Assembly (NCBI GenBank): GCA_029379385.1
Contig: CM055612.1
Coordinates: forward strand, 17,918,001-17,982,000
Reading direction: 5' to 3'
From: Quillaja saponaria
Lineage: Eukaryota; Streptophyta; Magnoliopsida; Fabales; Quillajaceae
Length of the DNA stretch: 64,000 nucleotides
The position numbers were made by a program, and so were the translations under genes. The notes below the pieces were generated by a model, which worked only from the letters and a program-made list of their open reading frames with translations, was not told the origin of the DNA and searched no databases. How positions within the stretch are numbered: position 1 is the stretch's first letter; the number at the start of each line of letters is the position of its first letter. Below are positions 51,251-64,000 of the stretch, piece after piece.

Positions 51251-52029
51251 TTCCAAAAAAAAAACTTATCCTCAATTGAAATATTTCTCAAATAGTGTAC
51301 CTACGTCACTTGGTAAAAAAAAAATCACAAACTTTCCCAAATTCCAGTGACATTGGTCTATCAAAACCAACTGATAATATTAAATATCATAATTTAAAAA
51401 AAAAAAACACTACATTGGTCATGAACGTTTGCTAAGGCATCTATCAAGTTTGGGATACTCTGTTGTATTAAAGTTAATTATGTTCATCAAATTTGTTAAT
51501 ACTAATCCAATAGTTTTTATTAAATGTTATTAATATTTTTGTGAGTTATTCAAGGAAAAAAGATTCGGGATGTTACCAATATACATTTGAGTGAGAAAAC
51601 TGGAATGATAGTTTTCTCATATTACTTATGTATTTCATAACAAATATTTTTGGGTAATCGGTCTCCACTCCTCACTAGGCATGATTTCCTAAAAAGAGCT
51701 ATAACAAACTCCTCCCTTGTAAGATATAAGGAAGAAAATGTCAAATGTTATTATATCTAACTTATGATACTTGATTATTGATGACCACATTACTAATTAT
51801 GTTATTTGAAATTCATTTTTCAATAATAACTTATAATGAGACACTTTCTAATAAAGTCATCATGGCACTTGAATAAGAAAATATCGTTAAATATTAAGAT
51901 TTGCTTTTGCATATGATCTTTCTAATGAGTAAGTCACCATTCAATAATTAATCAATGTAATCTAGACTATAAAACAACAATTCTCATCATGTAATTCTTT
52001 TATAATGAACATATTGTTCATGGTGGGGA

Positions 52030-52740
52030 CCATACCCTACGTCGAATAACTTTTATAGCAATGTGTCCTTTCGAATGTCTCACTGAAGATGTAAGTTTTA
52101 TGAATTGATAAGTTGTTATAGATTGTTGTGATTTATATACATAAATATTGTTCATTTCAAATTTTATAAATTGTTGCTCTTTGTTAAAGTATAAGATAAA
52201 TATTGCTTAGAAGAAGTTCAAGTATATGACACCAAACTTCATTGTGATTGTAGCATAATATTTATTTATTAGTCTAATTATATGAGCCATGATTTTATAT
52301 TGATTAATTATATTTTTTATCATCTTCATTGTAGGAAATAGTTCTCATTGGCAGTTTTAATGTAAAACATGTAGTTGAAATCTATATGCTTTAATTGTCT
52401 TCCTCTACATCCTGATGTCGCAAAGTAACTAAATCTAAAAGCCTTTAACATTTATTGTGTACTAGTCAATTAATAATATTAATGTCCAATTCAATGAATA
52501 ATTAACTAAGTTTTTTTAATGAAATTTTACAACACAATTTATGTACCTCTAAATGGCACAAACATTTATTGGTATTTATTGGTTATTGATAAAGAAAAGG
52601 AGAATACAATATATCTTGACTCAATGCTAGATCTGAATCGATTTCATGCACATTTTGCAATTATTGTGGCTATGTTTGACACTGATTTTGCATTCCCTTT
52701 TACACTTAATTATGAAAGTAATTATTTAATATTATAACTG
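52030..52740 (+). pseudogene. ULP1/C48 cysteine protease fragment
   Basis: 52519-52737 encodes IYVPLNGTNIYWYLLVIDKE and NTIYLDSM, the central strand and Asp-containing segment of the Ulp1 (SUMO-protease) C48 fold. An upstream piece around 52040-52093 (RRITFIAMCPFECLTEDV, then donor GTAAGT) may be a preceding exon. The usual HWYLL histidine is replaced (YWYLL), and the Gln and Cys of the active site are not found, so the enzyme would be inactive. Such domains are common passengers of plant Mutator-like and CACTA transposons. Confidence 0.55.
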
Positions 52741-54576
52741 TATTTTTAATGTAAATAAATTTCATTAATACAATATTTTGTGATTCTGCCTTTCATATGG
52801 AATAACTTCTTAAGAATTATATTATCCTTACTTACACATTTACAATTGTAGATAAGGCACTTAACCAATAAAATGAGTATGTTATCAAACTTATGATTTG
52901 CAATCTAATACTTTTTTAGACTAACATATAAATGTATTTAAGTTGTTTTGTTTATTTAGAAATTATTACAATTTTAAATTTATGAGCATTATTTAGTCAC
53001 GATTGCAATATTAAGGTAACATACTGGATACAAATGCATGATGTGTTTAAAAAATTCAAGTACTTAGTAATAATTTCCTCCACATTGGCACATATTCATG
53101 GTTTATATCCATATTTGTTTATCATTATAATTATTGCACATACTTTTGTACTCATATGGCAATTTGTTATGATATAAGAAATTGGAGACTACTCTAAGCT
53201 TAACTTGACAATTGATGTGGTTATTAGTTCTTACAACCTATTTGCCAAAAATGTCTCTGTGAATGCAATATAGTACTACAAAATGACCCAACACTAGTTA
53301 ATGGGTTGACTTAAGCATTATACAATAATTACGTTTCACTATATATATTCATTTGTTTATTGTGTGCACTTTAGCGTTATAAGTAATATTAATCAGGTAT
53401 GGACTTTGTCATATCTAATTTATAGAATATTTTATGTGTATCTATTTAATATGTAATTATAAATGATAATTAACATAGCATCCTAAGTACTTATGACATG
53501 CTTTAACTGTGTCATTAGCCTTATTTTCAACTTTAGTCACTATATTTGTTCACAATTGTCAACAAAATCTTAATATGTTATATAATTTATTTTTATTTTT
53601 TTGTGTTATTGGCATTTTTATATTGGCTTATTTGTCCTGATATTACTTGTTATGTTTCTTAATGTTTGTTTTCCTAGGAGAAAATTAATTATTTTGTATT
53701 ATATATGTTGTTTAGGTCATTTTTTCTAAATATAACTTGCTTATCATTGCATCTAACTATTGTTGGCAATATTTCATTAACTTTTCAATTATAAATTTTT
53801 TAGTTTTTTCCTTTCAAATTTATATTTCAATCGCACCCTATCAAGTAATAATTGAAAAAAGAAGAAGATTGATTTATAACTAAACAATACAATACCATCA
53901 TATTCTTTGCATTTATAATTTTACGTACCTAAATCATTTATCTAACTCAAGTTTCAAATTTAATTAAAAATTACTAAATAATAAAAATTGTATAAATGTT
54001 ACAACATAAATATATTGCTTATGTTAAACAATATTCCAATACTAAATAAAAGTTCTTTCTTAATAAATTGAATAATTCATAGTCTATTCACAATTATGCT
54101 GAAAGACAACATTAATTCAAGTTTATAAAAATGGATACGATAATAGTATGATTACTTATGCACATTAATTATATCATATTTTTATAAATCTAATAATTGT
54201 GAAAAAAAAATTATAAAAATGTCATTGTTTTATTTTTGTCCACATAAGCTGACTTAATCGTAAGGTGTCTAAGAGGAAGATTTCATTCCTCTATTTGGTC
54301 TGTTTCAATGCCAGTATTTTTACATGGTTGAATATTTGTCAACCATTGCATTGAATTCAATACAATATATATGTTTATAAACACAACAATAAATTCAAAT
54401 AAATATCAATACCATTATTTTTTTTATTATACTTACATCATTTGCAACTAATGATTTTAAGGTCTCTTTCTTGGTGAATCCCAACTTCATATGTGAAAAT
54501 ATTTTTTGACTCAAGCTTTTTACATATATAGGATTACGAGGCTGAAGCTCATCCTGCAATTATATTCAAATTATTT
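52741..54576. other. Very AT-rich intergenic sequence
   Basis: No coding or repeat structure recognised between the ULP1-like fragment and the FAR1-type gene. Base composition is extremely AT-rich. Confidence 0.5.
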
Positions 54577-56220
54577 TTATAAATTTATAGCTAATATTTT
54601 TACCTTCTCACTTCTCCACATTATTTCATGATGGCTATTAGCATTTGCACTGATATTAAGATAACTTTTCTTGTTATGTCTAGTAACTTTACATACCTTG
54701 CAATGTCTATTTTTCATTAATCTTTTTCCATTACGTTTTTGTGTTTCTTTGAACCTAACTTTCAATTGATCACTTACAAATTTTTGAACATTAACAACTT
54801 TATGTTTATTATTCAAAGTATCTGAAGGTTTTCTCATTTTTATTATGATGTTTAGTATTGAATCAACAACAAACTTGTCAGATTTATTTGATGATACATC
54901 CATTGAAACTTGTTTAGTAGTTAAAATCTGACATATAATTTCAATTGCCTATTGAAATAAACTTAAAAAATTTCTTTAAATTCTTCCTATACTCCATTGA
55001 AACATTCAATTACTTTTGATTTTTCATCTATCAAGACAATACAAAAGATTAGGAAAACTTATTTTGTCTTCATATATCATGGTCGATATCCTATGTGAAC
55101 ATGGTATTCTTATTGATATAAACTAGCAGCACAAATATTTTATGTTTTCTTCATAATCATCATACATTACATCAAAATATACATCCACTTGTCTATGTAT
55201 GGAAAATTTGTACAACCGAAATCCTAATAATTTTGTTTACATTATTCAACTTGCAAACCTTCAATAGGTTTAATTGTTCTCAAAACTTTTAAAGGCTTTT
55301 TTCATGTACTTCCCAGCCTCACTCTTCTAAATTCCTACCACTGATCTAATAATTATCGGTTTATCATAACTTGTCTTAAAATCAACTTACAAACTCATTG
55401 TTCCTATAGCTTTTCAATATCATATTAAAATATTTTAAAATTCTACTAGATTTGGTATGAATTTACATAAACTTTAATGAAAAAGTTTATACATTCGCAA
55501 TGTGAAGTTGTTGTGATTCACATAAAAAAAACTTGTCTGTTAAGTATGTTATAGCCCACAAAAATTTGTTCTCATGCATCTAGATAATTTATGAATGATT
55601 TCTTATTTCAACTGTTTTGTAGTTGTACAAAGCCAACCATTTTAAAATTCTTTTTTGTCATTTCAACCAACATCCAACATTAACCCATCGAAAGCTAATG
55701 TGAAAATAATTTTTTTTTATTTTTTTATTTTTTATGTTTGTTACATAACTATGTCCTCATATGTTACAATGACATAAGGTTTCATCTTTCCAATTGCATT
55801 AACAATGTTTTCCAACATCTAACAATAACTTTTGATTAACTCATATATAAACAGTGCACAATCAAATAAAATAGTTTAAAAATGATAGTTTACTCATAAA
55901 AATATGACAACAGGTTTGTTGTACACATTCTTTCTTATATGTACTTTCAAAAGCCATTATATTCGAAAACACATGACAATTGTCTTGACTATGGCCGTCT
56001 ATCCTAAATAAATTCTTGATTCTTCCATCTTCTATTGAAGAATATATCAAATAAAAAAATATATATCATATCATTTTTTGGTTTTCCTTACAAATAACAT
56101 AATGCTGCATCCGCGTATCTTTTTCAATTTTGCCAAAATGATTTTGAAAGTCTTTCCTAATAAAATTTACTTTGTTATAACCTTCAGCTCGAAATACTAT
56201 ATAATTCAAGGGATGTATTG
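54577..56220 (-). pseudogene. FAR1-RELATED SEQUENCE / MULE transposase, central and C-terminal parts
   Basis: On the minus strand, from high to low coordinate: a linker with AEGYNKVNFIRKDFQNHFGK (about 56190-56120); the transposase block RIKNLFRIDGHSQDNCHVFS and MAFESTYKK (56020-55930); a segment like EDIVM of the VTDGD motif (about 55770); KFLWAITYLTDKFF (about 55560); and the C-terminal basic region with zinc knuckle CKVCKVTRHNKKSY (about 54700). The last Cys of the knuckle is Tyr. Frameshifts and stops separate the blocks. FRS proteins are domesticated MULE transposases acting as transcription factors; this copy is dead or is a transposon relic. Confidence 0.78.
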
Positions 56221-57620
56221 ACATTTTCATATGCTATTTTATAAATTTTTAAGATATAACCATCATTTTAAAATTGATATTTTGATAGCAATTGGAATTA
56301 AGAATTTTTAGTTTATGAGAGGTAGTATAGGGTCTGTGGTAAGTAAGAAAATCACCTATTTGTTCGAACATGCTACCAGTTAATTTTTGGTATAAAACAT
56401 ATTAATTCTACTAAAAAGTTGTAAATATAAAGTCATAAGAGGATAAAATTGTAAATGATGTATGAAAGCTATACAATTTATGTTGTAACCCAATACAGAG
56501 TAAAGTTTAATTTTAGACACAATGTGTCACTTTTGGTTATGAATAAATTAAATAAATACATAAACAAATGAAACAAATAAGAAATATAATTATACATGTG
56601 CCTACATATATAAATAATGCAAGAAAAATATACTCCACTAAATGAATCACTATCTCAAATCAATGTTTAAGATCATTCAAAGTAGAGTTTCATTGAGGTT
56701 AATTTAGAAAATCTTCCTTCAGACTCAAGACCTTAAATTAAAATTTTAAACTATCATCCCAATAATCAAGAATATATGCAACGAGCATACTTGCAAAAGG
56801 ACATTGTCAGTCAAACAATCATGATTTTCGTCCAAATAGAATTGAGAGTATACTATGTCGATTCAATTCCAGTTAATTTTGTAAGTATGTAAACTGATTA
56901 GAATATAGCATATCAAATGCTACATTTTGCTTGTGTTTTTATTTGTTGAGACCAAAAATTAGGATGCAAATAGGTGAAAATTCGTTTATTCTTGAGTGAT
57001 TTCTAGCTTGGAATAAGAATGATATATTAAATATCTGACTGCATTCCACTTTCCCAACAAAAATAAGAAAGAAAGAAGGAGGTTGCGTATCACGAAAGGG
57101 TTTGCAAGAGGAACCTGCAATCTGTAATATCATCTTTGTCTACTCCATCTCCTTAAGTTTGCATTATAAGATAAGCACCTACAAAAAGGTAGAATTATAA
57201 CAAGTAGTATTTAGAGCTTCATTGGGGTGTCTTGTCAAAGATACACAGGAAATACTTTTTGATGATAAGAAAAATTCAAGCATACATTGTGTGAAGCATT
57301 ATAACAATGAAGAGGAAGTACTTGAAGGTTACTTTGCAACCAATGAACTACGAGGGCACATGTTATAAGTACACACCATCCAAACAAGGGCACAATCTAT
57401 TTGTACTTATAAGAATTATTTTGAGTGGTTTTGTGAATTATGATAATAAGAAGAAGTTTTTTTTATTATCATAATAGTACAATATTTATGATGTAAGGAT
57501 TACACAAGAATATTGTTAGAGAGTTGATAATACTTGTAGAAATATTAAAGGAAAACAACATTTGTGTGACCTCAAGCTTGAAACAATTTTTATAAACGAT
57601 TTGGACAAAAGAATGTCCTT
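56221..57620. other. AT-rich sequence, no gene recognised
   Basis: No coding signal. A short inverted pair, TTATAAGTAC (57364-57373) and GTACTTATAA (57402-57411), is present. Confidence 0.45.
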
Positions 57621-57622
57621 AC

Positions 57623-57920
57623 ATGGAAATGGCTAACATCTCTAACCTACAAAATGAACTGAGCTTTTCGATTCTAGCAAATGTGTTGGAGGATATAGTA
57701 GCGATTGCAAGGAGACATTATCGTGGTGTTGTGGAGCAAGAACACATTATTAGGCATCTTAGAAAGTATTATATTAGAGAGATGAATCAATTTATAAAAT
57801 CTACTGTCTTTTGAGATTTTCAAACAATGATTGATTTTATTGTTGAGATTGTTGAACTTGAGAAAGAAAAAAATTTGGTATCACGTAAAATATTGCGTCT
57901 TGGTTATTTCAATATTTTCC
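57623..57920 (+). pseudogene. Unrecognised ORF fragment
   Basis: An ATG-started 63-residue frame reads ILANVLEDIVAIARRHYRGV and EQEHIIRHLRKYYIREMNQF. After its stop, protein-like sequence continues in another frame (FIVEIVELEKEKNLVSRKIL) to about 57910. It looks helical and charged. I do not recognise it. It is on the strand of the hAT relic but 0.5 kb upstream. Confidence 0.25.
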
Positions 57921-58379
57921 ATGCTGAATAGAAAAGATGAACAAAATAATGATCTTAAAAATCTGAAAATTTAGTATGATGTTTACTAAGAGAGGATAAG
58001 CAAATCAAACCCCATCCATCATAAACAAAAAAAGAAAAAAAATATAAAACCACAACTACATCATGTATTTGTTTTATGAGTGTCACTTTCAAACACTTGA
58101 AACTAGTGAGAACTAGTATTATACAAAAAAAAGGCTTTTGGGATTGCTGACAAACCAGAGTTACAACACTTATATAAGTATTAGTTTCCAAGTTATGTAA
58201 TTGCTATTGCCAACTTTTGTAAAAATTTTGTTTGTTATATATCAATGCAGCGCACTTGGAACAATACTAAATGAGGAAGAAAGAAGAAAATTGTCAAATA
58301 AGAAGTGTTCTATTTTGGTAATTAGGATAAAGAGAAAAAAAGAAAAAGAAAAGAAAGCATAGATATCCATGTATGAGAT

Positions 58380-60830
58380 CCTAATAATGCTCACGACCAA
58401 GCTTAGAAAAGATGTGAAAATTTAATGAATCAAAATCAGCATCTAGAATTTGTTTTGGATAAAGAATCAAATCAAGCTCGAAGTGATTATCGGATTAGAT
58501 TAAATACTTCAGTTGATTATGTTTGATTTCTGTTAAGGCAATGGCTATATTTTCGTGATCATGATAAATCATTCGCAATTCAAAAAATCAAGGTAATTTT
58601 CTTGAATTTCTAAGATTTCTTGCCGATCCTAATGAAGCAATCAACTATGTTATCTTACAAAATGCTCTCAACAACATTAAAATGATAACACATAATATTC
58701 AAAATGATATTATAAGTGTTGCAAAATAGGAGATAAGAAATGTTATTATAAGTGATTTGGGAGATGATTTTTTTTTTTTCTAATTTGGTTGATGACTCTC
58801 GTAGTGTATCACACAATGAGCAAATGACTATTTTTTTGCGTTATATAGATATGAATGGTTGTATAATTGAGCATTTTCTTGGTATTGTGCATGTTCCAAA
58901 TACAACTACTTAATGTCTTACTTAAAGATGCTATAAAATCATTCTCTGTCATGTATAAGTTGAGTTTATCAAAATTGCATGTGCAATATTATGATGATGC
59001 TAGTAATATGAGGGGTGAATTAAATAGTTTGAAAACTTTGATAATGAGAAAGAATGAATTTATATTTTTTGTTTATTGTTTTGCTCATCAACTTCAATTG
59101 ATACTTCTTGTTGTTACAAAGAATGAAGATTCTATTGCTTCACTTTTCAATAAGATTATTAATTTATTAAATGTTGGCAGAGCTTCATTTAAATGTTATG
59201 ACATTCTTAGAGAAAGTAAAGTAACTAAAGTGTCTGAAACATTAAAAAATGGTGAGCTTATGAGTGGTCGAGACTTGATCCAAGAAATTAGTCTTAAGCA
59301 ACCCAATGATACTTTATAGGATTCAAATTATGGTACGTTACTTAACTTAATCATTTTGTTATCATCAATTATTGATGTGCTTGAAGATATTGTTGAGCAT
59401 GGTTTGAATTATGAACAAAGAGTTGAAGTTTGTCTCTTATTACAGCACATTCAATATTTTGATTTTGTCTTTAACTTACACTTGATAAGAAGTGTATTGG
59501 GAATTGTCAAAATCATTGCAAAGAAAATATGAAAATATTGTTAATGAAATGGCATTAGTGTAAATATTCAAGCAACGACTATAAATAATGAGAGATGTGT
59601 TGGGAATTATACAAAATTCTCCTTTAATCTTTAATATATTATAGTAAAAATAACAAAAGTTAATAAACACAAAATATAAGTAAAAGAGAAAAGAAATAAA
59701 TATCAACACAAATATATTATGGTTTGGCCCATTGCTTACATTCGCAAATAAGAAAACAATTAACTAATATTTCAAGAAAGATTACATAAATATAGTAATA
59801 CTCTACACATGATATTTTCACCACTAGCCATGTCTCTACTAATCTCTCTTGCATCCCTATCCCTGAAAGAGTCTCACAAATATTAGATCTCTCTCTTTCT
59901 CATATGTACAACTCTCCCAAGCCTACATATTGATACTACATAGGACTTGCCCAATAAGAAAACTTTTCCTTCACTTTCTAGAAACTCTATGATCATCTAA
60001 TTATATTTATTTACCCACCAAGATAAACCTAATTAGGAAATCTCAATCAACATTTAATTCATTCTTTCTTTGCCACCAAGAATAAACTAATTAGCAAATA
60101 AGAATTTGGGTCAAAATCCCTACCAAATGATGGCTGGGGTTCTTTACTTATTAAAGTCTCTTCATTTTGTGAATAGTTTGAAATTATTATTCTCGATATG
60201 AATTATATATATGTTGTTCTAGGAAGATCTTAGCATAGACCAACAAATATTACAAACCTTCATCATTATCAAGTTGACTAATTTTATACGGTAATAAATA
60301 TATAACTTTAAGAGCTCAACAATTTTTTCATTGAGATTAACACCGAGTTGCCTCTTTGTATGGAATGTTTAAATCTAAGTGGCTTATTTTTAGCTTTTGA
60401 TAAGCAAAAGCTACTTCAATTTGCTAGGTTTTACCCTCTTGAGTTTTCAATGGTGGAGCTTATGGCACTTGAGAATCAATTTTAGACTTGTATTTTTTAT
60501 ATGTGTTCTTGTGTCGATTTTTCAAGAATTAAAGAAATTGATGATCTTGCTTAAAAATTAGTGAATGCAAAGAAGAATGTTGTGCATCTGCCAGTTTATT
60601 TGCTTGTGAAGTTACCATTGATTCTGCCAGTTGCAACCATAAGTGTAGAAAGACATTTTAGTAATGAATATTATAAAGAATCGGTTACATAACTGAATGG
60701 GAGATGATTTAATGAATAGTTGTTTAATTATATATATTTAGAATGATATTTTTAATAATATTGAGAATAAAGTGACTATGCAATACTTTCAAAAAATGAA
60801 AATTTGATGTTGAATACTTGATTAAAAGTT
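58380..60830 (+). pseudogene. hAT transposase relic (zinc finger MYM-type / TTF-type)
   Basis: From 58390 the broken frame reads CENLMNQNQHLEFVL, then SDYRIRLNTSVDYV, LVDDSRSVSHNEQMTIFLRY (about 58785-58845), GCIIEHFLGIVHVPNTTT, YYDDASNMRGELNSLKTLI (58989-59045) and CFAHQLQLILL, all standard blocks of the plant TTF/ZMYM1-like hAT family. After 59330 come IIDVLEDIVEHGLNYEQRVE and FNLHLIRSVLGIVK. The hAT C-terminal dimerisation region resumes at about 60330-60720 (ELPLCMECLNLS, LILPVATISVERHF). The TTF zinc finger is not visible. Stops, frameshifts and a nested insertion make it inactive. Confidence 0.85.
59597..60315. mobile_element. Insertion inside the hAT transposase relic
   Basis: About 0.7 kb replaces part of the transposase between MRD and the EINTELPL block. 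It begins near TGTTGGGAATTATACAAAAT and contains ATGGTTTGGCCCATTGC (about 59719), a phrase frequent in plant LTR elements. It ends near AGAGCTCAACA. TGTTG.../...CAACA ends suggest a solo LTR. No target duplication is visible, and some transposase sequence is missing, so a deletion accompanied or followed it. Confidence 0.45.
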
Positions 60831-60969
60831 TATGTATCAGAAGAGTTGATTAAATAATTATAGTAGTTCCTTTTTTCTTTTTAATGTATGAAAGTATTGG
60901 CATTTATATAATGTTTACAATTATGATATTAATAGTTATTAATTACACTAAATAACATTTTTTACTCCG

Positions 60970-61200
60970 CTATTGCATTAGGCGACTGTATTTACCATCT
61001 ACAAGGGATGGTTATGTTCATCATTGAATAACCCATTAACCAACCACTTCTTAGTCGTTTTATCAAATAAGACACTAAACTTAGCACAATAAGCAATTCG
61101 AGTTACCACTTTTACACTGCACAATCTATCTATCCAATTCATATGCTTATTCTCCATATAACATATTATAACCTGATAGCTTAACGTACATTTTTGGATA
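60970..61200 (-). pseudogene. FAR1 DNA-binding domain fragment of the same FRS gene
   Basis: The minus strand reads VVTRIAYCAKFSVLFDKTTK, then KWLVNGLFNDEHNHPL with the hallmark (D/E)HNHPL end of the FAR1 WRKY-GCM1-type zinc-binding domain, followed by a stop. In FRS genes this domain lies upstream of the MULE block found at 56.2 kb on the same strand, so the two are probably one gene split by about 4.7 kb containing a hAT relic. Confidence 0.7.
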
Positions 61201-64000
61201 TTATACGTAAATGGTCATGATTAATTAAATAATAATGTTACATAAAGTAAATTAAAATAAGAGAGTATTTGTGTATATAAATTTATATAGACATGTAAAT
61301 TAATTACCACTACCCTATTGGTTGGCTTGGAACTTGAAATTAACATGTGGCAATTTTATTGATATTTGTAACAAGTATGCAAACAAAAGAGTAAATTAGG
61401 AAATATATATATATATATATATATACATATATGACAAGATTAAACATAAACCACACAAATGAATTTTAACATTAAATTTTTAACTTTGTCATATGTAAAT
61501 TTTAACTAAGTGTGAATAGAGTATAATTAAGAAAGTTAATTGTATAAGTATATATATATAAGTGGAGGAAATTTGTACACCACAAATTATAATTTTTGAC
61601 TTTTTGACTATTAACTTTTGTTTTTTTCATTGCTCTTTTTTTCCTCTTTGTTTTTTCATTGCCTTACAGTTTGGATTTCTTGTTGTTAAGCTTCTTATTC
61701 TCTACACCTTACCAACGCCTTTCAATTTCTTTTATTCCTCTGCTACCTGAGTCTTTCTTTTTAGGAGGCACCCATCGGTCTTTCTCCTTGCTTTTGTTGA
61801 TTTAATCCCTTTTCTTCTTCTCGTTTAAATTTTGAAGATGTTGAAAACTTAAAACTACAAACAAAGAATGGAAAGGGCTATGGTTTTTCTTCTGTTATCA
61901 TTCATGTCACTCTGTTAACTTTTAAACTCAAAAGCTTTCGATGTATAGAAACATCTCTCTACTATGTCCAAGTTTTATTTTTCTTCATCTCCTACTAAAT
62001 TCCTTATTTTTCTTCATAATATCTTTTACATTATAGCAATTTTATCTTTTGATCTTAATTGTGTGTTAGGATACCAAGAAAGTGAGGGAAAAAGTAGTGG
62101 CTAAAATTGTTGTTTCGTATCTATTATAGTATTTTATCTGATATTGTCGTTAAAACTTGGATCAAACAAGACTAATTGTTGGATTTATGATACTTCCTAT
62201 GAGTAGATTATTTTTTTGGAGAGGTGAGAGTTTCGAATGAAATCTCTAAAATTTTCTTATAATTTACAGAAATTAATACTTTAAAGTTAATTATGATTTG
62301 GTATCACTTTCATCACTATATTCCAGTGAAACAGTCCTAATGGCTTGTTATATAATCTTACTCCAATAGAAGTTTTTGTTATGTACTAACTATCTAATCG
62401 ACTGCCTCCTTGTTCATGTGCCCAAAAGTTACCAACTAGTGCTCTGGATTTCTAATATTAAATATTACAAATTCTCACAAGATTGTTTTAGACTTCTTTA
62501 TAAAATATACATGTGAAAAAAGAGTAGCAAACGTTGAATCAGTGAAGTAGCTAATACAAAATTGAAAGTAAGACCATAAGAAGTATGAGGAAATGCATAC
62601 TAAAATTAAGTAATTGCACAAGGTGGACCTACTGGCTATCAAAGATCCATGTTAAATAGAAGTATAGAACTAAAAGAAAGCTTATGGACATGAAAAATAA
62701 AATCATGAATAGTTGTAGTATACCTACTATCAAATGCAACTCATGATGCTTCTTACTCATGAAATACTTAAGCAACAAACCTTGGAAATGACATCTCTAT
62801 CACGTAAGCCTGAAGTAGAAAATGATAACTCAATCTGAGAGAAGAGGCCTTGGTACTGTGAGACATAAGGAAGGTATCGACTGCATAATCGACTGCATAA
62901 GTGAAATTGAACACGATCCCAGTCACATGTAAAATGTCTGTCTCTACTAAGTTCTTGAATTCATGTGAAAAGCTTGACTTAGTATATATTATAGGATAAT
63001 AAACCAGTTAGTAGTAGCATAATTTTTTTTATTTTATATCTGACTATACACACACGAATGAAATAAATCATGCCCTTAAGATGTTTGATAAAATGTCTAA
63101 GAGACTAGTGTAATTGAATGAATAAAACTTGGTATGTTTCAATTTAAGTGGTTGAGTGATTTAAGTAATGGATACAGGGTTAGCTTTGATAAGTTAGATA
63201 AATTCAGTATTTCAGGTGTTTTTGAGCCTAAAGTAATTTAGGAGTTCTAAATAGAAAATATAGCTTAGGGTTATGAGATGATATCTGAAAAGTTTCGTAA
63301 ACTAATTCTGGGTGTATCTATTGTTAAAGCCGTTGGACTACAATTAGGTTCATACAGGATTTTAGGTGAGCTTCAATCAGTTCGGAGAGCTTTGATGGGT
63401 ACTATGATTAGAATTAGCTGAGAACCTCTATATAAGAATTGTTCTTAACATATTAAGCGACAATTATAGAGTGGTGCAAGTCTTAATTTCATGTTATGTG
63501 TATTTTGGAGATGTTGGAATTCATGTTGCGATTTTTGGGTTCTGATTGAACATGTTTTGGTGTAATTAAGATTGGAAAGTCTTAAAGAATGAATTAGGGG
63601 TAGAGTGCTGAATATGAATTGTTCCTAACATCTTGATAAACTATACTGGAAAGTTTCATAATTTAATTTCTAAGTATGAGAATTATAACCCTTGGAATCA
63701 GAGGTTGGCAACCAGAAATTATGCAATGCCCTATTTATGTTTATGTAAGGATTTGAGTGAGTTCAAGACTAATTTTAGGAGAAGCTTCTAATAAGAAAGA
63801 TAGCCAACTTCCTATAGATAATATTTAAACTTTATTTTTTTGAAATTGGTACGGAAGTTAAAATCAAACATATATCCAAGGCATTTATGGAAATGTTTAA
63901 AAATGAGTTAACTTTAAATAAATACTTGAAACTTAATATCTCTAGATTTTTTTAATTAAAAGGTTATAACTTATAAAATGGACAAACTAAGTAATACTTG
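61201..64000. other. AT-rich sequence, no gene recognised
   Basis: An AT microsatellite lies at about 61397-61425. 61560-61860 is T/C-rich, like a leader or intron, but has no convincing gene. A 12-bp tandem pair (ATCGACTGCATA) is at about 62876-62899. The remainder to the window end shows no conserved reading frame. Confidence 0.45.

Noticed and set aside
61562..61750. A 62-residue Phe-rich ORF near 61.6 kb
   Set aside because: It reads through T/C-rich sequence and has no conserved features. It is more likely leader, intron or spacer sequence.
1..64000. tRNA, rRNA or CRISPR-like arrays
   Set aside because: No cloverleaf A/B-box pairs, rRNA segments or regularly spaced identical repeats were seen. 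The regular repeats present are explained as transposon-internal or tandem duplications.

Overview
The window is nuclear DNA of a flowering plant, probably a eudicot. The evidence is GT-AG introns, a plastid-targeted nuclear gene, an actin-binding plant villin, very AT-rich intergenic sequence, and plant-type LTR retrotransposons, TRIMs, a Helitron end, FAR1/MULE and hAT relics. I see no bacterial-type genes, tRNAs, rRNAs or CRISPR arrays.

Layout. (1) 1-8567: a 4.4 kb tandem duplication of exon-like but broken sequence, ending in a textbook Helitron 3' terminus (8537-8567) about 0.7 kb upstream of the next gene. (2) 9255-10964: a two-exon plastid YCED/DUF177 protein gene, plus strand. (3) 13118-32988: a 22-exon villin gene closest to the VLN1 type, plus strand. 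I rebuilt every splice junction by phase. The total is 902 codons once one extra base in exon 13 is discounted; read literally, that base stops the protein at about 533 residues. Its introns hold a Ty1/copia relic with target-site duplication, two minus-oriented TRIMs (one with a perfect target-site duplication), a ~400 bp-arm inverted repeat and degenerate, possibly pararetroviral, sequence. (4) 35.4-37.7 kb: LTR-like non-coding sequence. (5) 38312-48640: a decayed Ty3/gypsy element of the Tat/Retand kind on the minus strand, with an antisense ORF on the plus strand and a tandem-repeat block between pol and that ORF. A solo LTR and a probable DNA transposon are nested in it. (6) 51-64 kb: AT-rich sequence with a ULP1/C48 protease fragment (plus) and a FAR1-RELATED SEQUENCE/MULE transposase gene (minus). 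The latter is split by a plus-strand hAT (zinc finger MYM-type/TTF) transposase relic, itself interrupted.

Only two cellular genes are supported: the YCED homologue (plastid rRNA/ribosome accumulation) and villin (actin filament bundling, capping and severing). They lie head to tail with no evident functional link. Everything else looks like layered transposon history. The observations most worth checking are the villin frameshift, its 11-nt microexon, the Tat element with antisense ORF and repeat block, the TRIMs, and the Helitron-tandem duplication next to the YCED promoter.
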